NCBI GenBank assembly: GCA_012934845.2
Contig: WNNJ02000029.1
Location: 62,001 to 126,000 of the forward strand
Source: Pomphorhynchus laevis
Lineage: Eukaryota > Acanthocephala > Palaeacanthocephala > Echinorhynchida > Pomphorhynchidae
Length of the DNA: 64,000 nucleotides
Direction of reading: 5' to 3'
Shown here: in pieces, positions 56,143 to 64,000 of the stretch
Layout: each line of letters begins with the position of its first letter
Position numbering within the stretch: the stretch's first letter is position 1
The notes under the pieces: model-generated
Told to the model about the DNA's origin: nothing
Databases searched by the model: none
Seen by the model: only the letters and a program-made list of their open reading frames with translations
Made by a program: the position numbers and the translations under genes

Positions 56143-57385
56143 GAAATTGAATTAACGTATTTTAAAACAAAAATTAATTTATATCGCAAGAATAACATTT
56201 TATATTTATACAAAAATTACTTTTGCATAAACATTCTTGCATACCGTATAATATAAAATATAATACATTAAATAATCAAATTTTAAGAATTAGCATTATA
56301 TGAAATTATGAAATTAAGTTAATTTCATAATATGAAATTAACTGATGGTAGCACATCCTACTGATGCGTACTGCGGCTACCATCAGCTCGTCTAGGAATG
56401 ATAAGGAAGTCTGCTCTACTTGTATCGAAGTTTTTGGCAACATCTACAATTATGAAACTGAAGCTTATTAGCTCCCGGAGCACAGTTTAACACAGTCAGA
56501 TATAAAATTATAAAAATGTATCCTCCAAAGGATCCTGTGAGAAAGCAAGCAACGACAGCAAGTAAAATTCCTGCCGAATAAAATTAGGATGGCCCGGAAA
56601 GCACATGGTTAGTTTAGAGAGGCTATGCCCATGCTACCACGTTAGCAAATTCTCGGAAATGCCTATTTAATATATCACAAGGCAGCCGAAACGACTGATG
56701 GTAGTTCACCCTACTGATGAGTGCTGCCGGCTACCATCAGATCGTCTAGGAGTGATAAGGAAGTCTGCTCTGCATGTAATCGAACTCCGGTTTTTGGCAA
56801 AATTTACAATTATGAAACTGAAGCTTATTAGCTCCTGGAGCACAGTTTAACACAGTCAGATATAACATTATAAAAATGTATCCTCCAAAGGATCCTGTGA
56901 GAAAGCAAGCAACGACAGCAAGTAAATTTCCTGCCGAATAAAATTAGGATGGTCCGGAAAGCACATGGTTAGTTTAAAGAGGCTATGCCCATGCTACCAC
57001 GTTAGCAAATTCTCAGAAATGCCTATTTAATATATCACAAGGCAGCCGAAACGACTGATGGTAGTTCACCCTACTGGTGAGTGCTGCCGGCTACCATCAG
57101 CTCATCTAGGAGTGATAAGGAAGTCTGCTCTACTTGTAATCGAACACGGATTTTGGCAACATCTACAATTATGAAACTGAAGCTTATTAGCTTCCGGAAA
57201 TTGAGGTGAAATTGAATTAACATATTTTAAAACAAAAATTAATTTATATCGTACATATGACATATTTATACGATTATAATTCTGACATTTTTAAATTTAC
57301 AAGAAACATATTTTTGCATAAGCATTAATGCATACCATATAATATAAAATATAGTACATTAAATAATGAAATTTTAAGAATTGCC
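56143..57385 (+). repeat. Family B tandem array (2.4 units) enclosed by 170-bp direct repeats
   Basis: The array spans about 56338-57198 with ribozyme positions at 56341, 56694 and 57054 (periods 353 and 360). It is flanked by direct repeats at about 56143-56310 and 57207-57385, which begin TGAAATTGAATTAACGTATT and share the TATAATATAAAATATA segment with a small internal insertion. The flanks may belong to a larger unit or reflect insertion into a duplicated site. No coding region is present. Confidence 0.88.
56681..56755 (+). ncRNA. Reverse-order hammerhead ribozyme core, best copy in family B
   Basis: The order is helix II GGCAGCC, GAAA, helix III ACGACTGATGGTAG, T, helix I TCACCCTA, CTGATGA (56714-56720), helix II GTGCTGCC, GG, helix III CTACCATCAGATCGT, cleavage C (56746) of GUC, helix I TAGGAGTGA. 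Helix III pairs over 14 positions with one bulged A. Helix II is 7 pairs with a bulged T, as in family A but with a T-A pair replaced by C-G. Helix I is 8 pairs with one bulge. The order is b-a-c. The flanking units have one or more core changes (TGATGCG, TGGTGAG). Confidence 0.78.
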
Positions 57386-57509
57386 ATAATATTTAATAAT
57401 ATTACATTTCTTAAAGGTCATTTAAATAATTTTATAGATACATATTTTAAACTAGGCTAATACAAAAGTAAAATAAAATAGAAAATAGTAAAATTATGGA
57501 TTGTAAATA

Positions 57510-58060
57510 ATAAGGTTTGTATTAGAATAATATACACTTTGTATCTAAATAATATACTTTCTGTTTGAAAAGGCTGTTAAACAAAATTAGTGTTTCTCGA
57601 CCTTTATAACATTGCGGTACACTATTGATATCTTTAAATTTTTGTACACCACACTCATCACAAAAAAGGCTATTTTCTATCTCTGTTTATATTTTTATTC
57701 AAAAAATACTTTTCAATTTGTTCGCGGCACACCAGCAGTCATATTGGGCCACACTAATGTGCCACGGCACAATGGTTGAGAACCACTGCTCTAGATAATC
57801 AAAATTCATTAGAGGAAATACAGCATTTTCATGTTTTGGTTATCCTGCAATGTAGGGTCGGAGAATACGGTCCGAAACCTAATATCTGATTATCTCTAAT
57901 ACTTATTATAATACATGGTATATTATCTATCGAACCATACATAAAAATTGAGTTTTAATTATTCGTACTTAAAATTTTAATTTTAGAAAAAATTGTAAAA
58001 TTGAAAATTAACATTAAGAATGAAAATTTTTATTTTCAAATTTATAAAATAACTAGACTA
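57510..58060 (+). repeat. Family D copy 9, interrupted by a hAT-like MITE
   Basis: The 5' part (57510-57587, GTTTGTATTAGAATAATATA) and the rest (57789-58060) are separated by the element at 57588-57788. The core has GGGTCGGAGAATACGGTCC-GAAACC and a decayed second half (CTGATTATCTC). Confidence 0.75.
57588..57788. mobile_element. hAT-like MITE, about 200 bp
   Basis: The ends AGTGTTTCTCGACC and GGTTGAGAACCACT are inverted repeats of the widespread hAT type (CAGTGGTTCTCAACC). The inside has GCGGTACAC and CGCGGCACACC near either end, as in many non-autonomous hAT elements. An 8-bp target duplication is not clear, so it is not recent. No transposase is present. Confidence 0.7.
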
Positions 58061-58423
58061 CGCGTACTAATAATTTTAATTATTCGTACTTGAAATCTTT
58101 ATTTTAGAAAAATTGAAAATAAAAATTAAAGATGAAAATTTTTATATGAAAAAAAATACACAAAAAATAAATAAGTGATTACTTAACTAAAATTAATTAA
58201 TTAAAATAATGTTGATTAAAACAATTAATTCAAGAAAGTACAAATCAAGTAAAAAATTTGATATTAATTAATTTCCTTATTTATTTTAAAATAAAAATAA
58301 ATTTGATTAGTGAGCGTGAAAGTTTAAAGGTCAACATTACCATTTATTTCAATGTTTATATAATTGATATATGTCTGGTCATTTCAAGTTTCCTTGATAA
58401 TCGACGATAATTAGGCGAGCAAG
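58061..58423. other. AT-rich intergenic with a diverged 60-bp direct repeat
   Basis: TTTTAATTATTCGTACTTAAA near 57953 is repeated near 58073. Nothing else is seen. Confidence 0.5.
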
Positions 58424-59590
58424 AATAAAAACTAGGTGTCGTTTCGCCCTTTATTGGTGTTTTTTAATCCAATCGAAACACAAGTATATTAAACCTAAAA
58501 CTGTCGAAATTAAGTTAAATTCCTCCACGCATAGCAATGCTATTCATAACTTTTGGATAGTATCTTGATAAATGTACTAACTCATGCATTTCTGCTTTCC
58601 TCTCTAAGTCATTTGTGATTCCCGATTGCATCACCGAATATTTAAACCTACAATCATTGTTTGACAACATGTGCTTAACCGCACAATAGGTAACTTTTCC
58701 GCTTTTTAAATCAGCTCATATATTATTCAGTATGAGATTTAACAATCTATTACTTTCGCTTAGCAATACACACAATATGTGCTTCTTTAAGCAACGGACA
58801 CAATATGTGACGTTCTACAGTCTGCCGATATATTTAGGTTGTATGATAAGTTGTTCTTCGAATTGTTGTTATTACGACTGAAAGAGACAACCTTCCATGT
58901 TTTGCAGCTCATTCGGTATCATGAGTTACAATTATGGAATGCATTATTATGTTCCGCTAAACTCATTAACTTGGATCTGGCATACATAGTTTTTAGTTTA
59001 TGACTTGGTTTTAATGTAACCAGTCACTTCTCACATGCCACGGGAAGGTTTGTTGTTGATTCTGCTCTAAGAAAAACTATCATTCACAACTGACGGATCT
59101 GCAAAATGATGTATCATAATCTATTAAGCCAGTAAACAGAGGAACGGAGTGGCAGGTGATAAGTGACTGGTTACGTTGAAACCAAGTCAGAAATAAAAAC
59201 TATGCATGTCAGATCCGAGTTTATAGGTTTAAAAGAACATAATAATGCATCTCATTGTTGTAACCCATGTGAACGAATGCGCTGCAAAATATGTTAGATT
59301 GTTTCTTCCTGTGATGAATTCAACAATTCGAAGAATACCATACAAACTAAACATATTCGCAGACTGTAGAACGTCACCTATTGTGTATGTTTCTACATGA
59401 GCACATATTGTGTATGTTGCTGATGGAAACTAAGAGATTGCTAATTCACATACTAAATAATAGACAAGCGGATTCAAAAGACGGCAAAGCTTCATAAACA
59501 ATAATTGAACAATAATTGAATAATGATTGCAAGTTTTAATATTCAGTGATTCAAAAAGCCAAGTATAATGCGAAACGTCGACTGGGTTTT
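58424..59590. repeat. Long inverted repeat, arms about 400 bp or more, spacer about 85 bp
   Basis: The best arms are about 58640-59050 and 59130-59540: GACTTGGTTTTAATGTAACC on the left against GGTTACGTTGAAACCAAGTC on the right, and GACGTTCTACAGTCTG against CAGACTGTAGAACGTC. Arms have diverged by perhaps 15-20%. The outermost parts (58430-58480 and 59550-59590) include, in opposite orientation, GGGCGAAACGACACC and GCGAAACGTCGACTGGG, PLE-like stem-GAAAC motifs. It appears to be two inverted element copies, not a simple hairpin MITE. Confidence 0.75.
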
Positions 59591-60379
59591 ATTATTGCTT
59601 ACCGATGTTTTTTAACTAATTTTACGGTTACTATTGTATAATATCGCTGACATCTGTGTATAACACTTACTGTATATAACATTTCGATTTTAGTGTTCAC
59701 TAATAATATATTATTTTCCATACCTTGATGCACTCTAAGTTTGCATTATGCACAAAATTGATATTTGTGCTGATAACAGAGAATTGCTTCCCATTCACAG
59801 TTAATACATTCGGTGTGGCTTTAGTTTTCTTAGGGCAAGTTATAGAATTTGCACTATTAGACGAGGCTGTAAAATTGTCATAATGGTCAAATACTTTCGT
59901 CCGTATAATGTTACCAGCATTCGAAACGCTTAAATATATACGCTATATGTAAAATCAAAATAGAAACTACATTTCGTTAACAATTTAAATTAAACATTAT
60001 CAAATGATTTGAACGTCAAAATATAATTAAAGTCATGTAAACAAAATTGACTTAAAAATTATAAATTGATAAAAAGTTACAGAAATACAAAATAAAAGTA
60101 AAGTTGTTATTAAGACTTTAAAGATGATATAAATACATGTCTTTAAATCTTTGAATCATACGAAATGTCTTAAAAATTGATTATACAATTAAATAAGAAA
60201 TTGTTAAGAATTTTTTCATTAATACGATCTTAACATCTGAAGTAATTTAAACAAATATCCAAAGCAGTTTTAATTTATGAAGCTACTGGCATATCCTAAC
60301 AAAATATAAAATACTCACAAGTTATTTTTTATTTAACTGATTAACTCTAAATGAGAATTGTATAGTCCTGGTGTACTAT
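59591..60379. other. AT-rich intergenic, no gene seen
   Basis: Nothing is recognised. Confidence 0.5.
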
Positions 60380-61900
60380 CGACCAGCCGTAGCTGATGAA
60401 ATACAGCCAATATGTCTAGTTAAAATCTGACAAGTTGTGAATCAAAGTTTATGAAATTGAGTCATTATTAACGGATATCGTGGCTGGTAATAAATGTGAA
60501 ATTACATAATTTGACGTAGCAAATAGCTACCGAATTAGAAAGTATCCACAAATACTATCACCAGCAGCGTCAATTCATATGAGTGCAATGTGAGTCTTAT
60601 GATTCACGTGAAATATAGGAAAGTATGGCGTTGGCGCCACCTAGGGAAGACGATATTTGAAATTCATGACAAAGTTGATTTCATATGCTAATAAATTTTC
60701 ACATGTAACGAATGATTAGACTAGTCGGTGAGGCGTTACTCAAACCTATGAAAGAATCTAGGTTTAAATCTGAAGTTCGAACTAGTGTATTGAGGGTAAT
60801 AACACCAATGCTAAGTATTCTTATAAGTCCGGTTGTGCCATTTCACGTCAATAGAGAACAAAGCAATACCAATATGTCAGGTTGAAAGCTGATTACTGTA
60901 AGTCAAGGTGTATGGAATTGATTCATAATTGGAGGGTATTGTGGCTTGTTTTAAATTCCAAATCACCTACTTTGACGTAGCAAAACGCTAAAATAGTAGA
61001 AAGTATCCACATTAAGAAACATCATCAGCACCGATTCAGATTAGTATCTGGTGAAATATATCAAATATATCAGGTGAATCTTATGATCCACATAAAATAG
61101 GAAAATATGTCGTTGGTGCCATTAATTTATAATCTAATTCATAATATAATTTCGAAAGCGACGATAATTGTACTGGACGGTAAAGTTTAATTCTCAACAA
61201 TACGAGAATGCGACTACGAGAAAAATGCCATAGGCTAAGTATTGTAATTAACAAAATTACCAATTTTTTAATTGCTATGATTCTTCTGTAATCCTGAAAA
61301 GGAGGCATTAAAATAAAAGTTCTGAACTATATTTGTGCTCAATAGCGTTAAACTTAAGATTTAATTCTTTGAATTGAATTCAGATTGCTCATTTATGCCT
61401 AGCCTCTTCACATATTGCAAAAGAGCTGCGAATTTCAAAATCAGTGTTATATGCAAAAATAATGATTTAAATATCTCGGAGCATGTTTTTTAGAAATACA
61501 TTACATTGATGGTTTCATATACTGAAATTTTTCTAGCTGTATTAGATGGTTGGCCTAGTCCTCACTTGGTTTGATCCACTGATCAAACAACTTAAGTTCA
61601 AACTTAGTAGAAACTAAGTTTTACAGGAAAACAATAACAGTACACAGCCCTGACTACGCCCGAACTTTATTGAGTCTTGCCGTAGCTATGTCTGGCCGAA
61701 AGCTGGCATGTTGTTAGTCAGGGTGTATGAAGTTTGAAGAATTGAAGGAATATACTACCGTAGCTGGGTTCTGCGGCTAAATTATATTGCGTGTGATTGA
61801 TTACACATTACATGTTGTGAGTCAAGGTATACAAATTCGAAAGTCATTAAATAATGATATCTAGCCTGGTTTTACTGAGAAATCACCTTGTGTTATTTAG
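60380..61900 (+). repeat. Three diverged copies of a dispersed repeat of about 270 bp
   Basis: Copies lie at about 60380-60650, 60835-61125 and 61630-61890. They share AATATGTCTGGTTGAAAGCT-like sequence, GTGAGTCAAGGTGTATGAA, GGATATCGTGGCTGGTTTTA, ACTTTGACGTAGCAAA and AGAAAGTATCCACA. Identity is roughly 60-75%, so they are old. The function is unknown. The open frame at 61081-61308 (-) lies within one copy and is not credited. Confidence 0.7.
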
Positions 61901-62804
61901 CCTTTTTATTTTTCATATCTTATTATTAAAAATTACCTTATTATTTTTACAATAAAATTCAATTAAGCAAAAAATGTTGTAGTTAACATACCTTGAAAGT
62001 TTCTTAACACTTCTGGGAATGTATACTTCACTTAATTTCGATTTGTAAAATTCTCTTTTAGAAAAATAAAGAAGTTTAATGATAAAAAAGTTTAATATCA
62101 AAACTTACAAGGTTCTGAGAGAACTAAAATGAAGAAGGTTCATTACGTCTTTACTTTCTGTACCCTCAATACGCCTAAATAATAAATGTTAAAATTTTTC
62201 AACATAGCCTATTTTTTGAAATACTGCAAATTTTGTGCAATAGTTTTGGATTAAAACGGTTTTGAAATTACTTTGAAATTAAGATGAAATTAGCATAACA
62301 TTTACTATTTTAGATATAATAAGAACGAATAAATTTTCGTTATTCCAGTGCAATTTCTAAACTTCGAAACTACTCATATTCCAATTTACAATTGTTTTCT
62401 TAGATTATTTTAACAATTTTCTATAAATAAATTTTAAATAAATAAATTTGATAATAAATATGATAAAATTAAAATGAAATAAATTTAATTTTATTACTTA
62501 AATTAAATTAAATGATTTAAATGTGGCTAAAACATCGAATATCATTAAAATCACTTTAAAAAACATTGTAAGATATAAAAAAGTTAGGTTAAAAGATAAT
62601 AATTAGTTATTATATTTATTATAAAGTAAAATTTATTAGTAAAATTTATCATTTGTTTTATTAAATATTGAATGATAATTTGATATGATTATAATAATGA
62701 ACAATTATAAATATTTTTTAGTAATTGCTATTATTATAATAATTTTACAATCTCTGGGTTACCCGCAAATGGGCCCGTCAATGAGAATTTAGTTAAGTTT
62801 GGGT
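61901..62804. other. AT-rich intergenic, no gene seen
   Basis: No feature is recognised before the retroelement module. Confidence 0.5.
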
Positions 62805-63998
62805 TCAAAATTCTGGACGTCCGATTGCAGATCGCGTTCCTCTGATGTATGGCGATGTCATTTTTGCAAGTACTAGGCCTAGACGCGTTCTAAGCTTTGT
62901 AAGCTCGTCGGGGTATCTGCTTGCTCGCTTATTTGCCAATTTAGATGCGATCCGTCTTAAAAGTTGTGTAGCATTGTCACTGCTTCCACCTGAGAATGAG
63001 AAGACAGCGGGTACAAGAGACCCCCGTTCGAACTCTGTTATTCTTTCGAGATATTTACTGCGCTTTCGCTGTTGGTGATACTTATAGCAGGACTCTGGTG
63101 TCTTGGAGGAGTTGGATTGAGCGAAAGATTTAAACACGCAAATGTCGAAGAAAGTTCGCTCACTCCTATCACCAAACAACCCTGAGCATGCAATGTCGAG
63201 CCTAGCATCACGGTCTTTTGTCGTTGAGCCGTTTCTAAAGTCAAAGTTTGGCGGGACTGGTGTAAGCAGCGGCTCGACTTGTACGTTATACGATGTTTCT
63301 GTTAGCTGATAGGCAATAAAATCGCGCACGGCATCGTGTCGCATCGACGGAAGACCACCGAATGGGCATGAGAGAGCATGGGCAACTGTATTAATCTGCC
63401 TACATTTACATTGAGTTGGTGCGGATTTAGGCGTAATTCCGTATCTAGAAGAAATAGAATCACAAAACTCGATGTTACTTAATCGAGTTGCTCGATCGAA
63501 TGTAGGATATCCGGATAGCCATGACGAAGCCCCTGTTGTTGAAGCATGCTCAATTGCGGTACACAGAATTCCACTCGCATTGCTCAAAATATCTTCTTGG
63601 TCAAGCTTTTCACTAGAGGCTTTTGCTGCCCGTAGATTTTTAATAATTGTCTCCTGCATAGAATTAAGTACCGAGCCAATATATCCTTGTATGCTTGGCT
63701 CACACACTGAGGTCGATGATCGATATTCGTTGCTTGGTAACGTGGACGGATCTCTAATGCATAAACCGCCGTTGCGAAAACTCAACTGGCATGTGCGCCA
63801 TAAGATATCGTCTTGAGAAATATCAATGTCAAAAAGATGTGATATTGTATACTTTAGTTTTAGTGTCAGGGGTGCGAACCACGCAGAGGGGCACTCATAG
63901 CATCGTTGAGTGTGTGTCCATTTATGCTGTATAGACTTAATTAAGCACACGTATGCAACCTGAGTGTCTAACTCTCCTACTTTCTTCAACTGTGACAC
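62805..63998 (-). CDS. Retrotransposon C-terminal module: RT tail, zinc finger, nuclease-like domain; runs off the window
   Basis: An intact 397-residue frame is open to the window edge, so the protein starts beyond 64000. Residues 12-30 (DTQVAYVCLIKSIQHKWTH) and SFRNGGLCIRDP match the thumb/connection region after the RT of a family of invertebrate retroelements. GASSWLSGYPTF follows. A C-x-C-(x)8-H-x-x-x-C finger (CKCRQINTVAHALSC) is followed by GG-x-x-x-x-RHDAVRD, EPLLTP, DARLDIACSG, ERTFFDICVF and KRSKYLERITEFERG. The finger then R-H, E-P, (R)-x-D-I and F-D-x-x-V order parallels the restriction-like endonuclease of R2-type elements, so DNA nicking for target-primed reverse transcription is the likely role. 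This copy may be whole; clade assignment is uncertain. Confidence 0.75.
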   Translation of the reverse strand: MSQLKKVGELDTQVAYVCLIKSIQHKWTHTQRCYECPSAWFAPLTLKLKYTISHLFDIDISQDDILWRTCQLSFRNGGLCIRDPSTLPSNEYRSSTSVCEPSIQGYIGSVLNSMQETIIKNLRAAKASSEKLDQEDILSNASGILCTAIEHASTTGASSWLSGYPTFDRATRLSNIEFCDSISSRYGITPKSAPTQCKCRQINTVAHALSCPFGGLPSMRHDAVRDFIAYQLTETSYNVQVEPLLTPVPPNFDFRNGSTTKDRDARLDIACSGLFGDRSERTFFDICVFKSFAQSNSSKTPESCYKYHQQRKRSKYLERITEFERGSLVPAVFSFSGGSSDNATQLLRRIASKLANKRASRYPDELTKLRTRLGLVLAKMTSPYIRGTRSAIGRPEF

Positions 63999-64000
63999 TA

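Noticed and set aside
56681-56755. Reading the family B motif as an ordinary type II hammerhead
   Set aside because: Type II needs hairpins III and I between GAAA and CUGAUGA; only about 21 nt are there and they do not form both. The helix III and I partner strands are instead found after helix II.
61081-61308. 75-residue frame with hydrophobic segments
   Set aside because: It lies inside a diverged non-coding repeat and is not open in the sister copies.
63472-63816. Plus-strand frame of 114 residues
   Set aside because: It is a shadow of the retroelement module on the minus strand.

Overview
The window looks like repeat-dominated, AT-rich genomic DNA from an invertebrate animal. The evidence is eukaryotic host genes (an ATG12 homologue and a gene with a clear GT...AG intron) set among L2/CR1/RTE-type LINEs, Penelope-like elements (PLEs), a Tc1/mariner-type transposon, an hAT-like MITE and many short ribozyme-bearing repeats. 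No clade-diagnostic gene was found, so the phylum is left open.

Host genes are few. ATG12 lies at 4336-4674 (+). A two-exon membrane-protein gene with a CD225/dispanin-like C-terminus lies at 9052-11015 (-). A secreted or anchored, sequon-rich protein lies at 33097-34314 (+). A possible membrane-protein gene in two overlapping frames lies at 51872-52511 (-).

Layout: 1-1787, 380-bp tandem array (family A); 2.3-3.6 kb, two long inverted repeats; 4.3-4.8 kb, ATG12; 5.4-5.7 kb, dispersed repeat D; 6.57-7.96 kb, exact 258-bp array (family C); 8.0-8.6 kb, inverted repeats; 9.0-11.0 kb, spliced gene; 11.9-17.0 kb, an L2-type LINE abutting an APE-type LINE; 18.5-22.1 kb, decayed CR1-like LINE; 22.9-23.9 kb, RTE tail and another family A copy; 24.1-26.1 kb, PLE with C-terminal GIY-YIG; 26.2-28.5 kb, LINE fragments, hammerhead repeats and a retroelement zinc/nuclease module; 28.5-32.3 kb, duplicated AT-rich repeats; 33-34.3 kb, sequon-rich gene; 34.6-37.4 kb, LINE fragments; 37.4-44.9 kb, Naiad-like PLE fragments with N-terminal GIY-YIG, split by a nearly intact L2 LINE; 45.6-46.5 kb, canonical PLE fragment; 46.8-51.9 kb, CR1-like LINE with a Tc1-type element inside; 53.2-55.1 kb, duplication, LINE ORF1 and family F; 56.1-57.4 kb, family B array; 57.5-58.1 kb, repeat D with a hAT-like MITE; 58.4-59.6 kb, long inverted repeat; 62.8-64.0 kb, the same zinc/nuclease module, running off the window.

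Main discovery candidate: families A, B, C, F and D each carry a complete set of hammerhead ribozyme strands (CUGAUGA, GAAA, cleavage triplet and complementary helices I, II and III), but joined in the opposite cyclic order to natural type I, II and III hammerheads. Call the strands a = I-CUGAUGA-II, b = II-GAAA-III, c = III-UH-I. Known types are a-b-c, b-c-a and c-a-b. Here A, B, C and F are b-a-c and D is c-b-a. The helix sequences differ between families while their pairing is kept. In one copy this can only fold as a pseudoknot; in a tandem dimer, strands from neighbouring units could make an ordinary hammerhead. A canonical type III hammerhead also occurs nearby (26593-26673) as a contrast.
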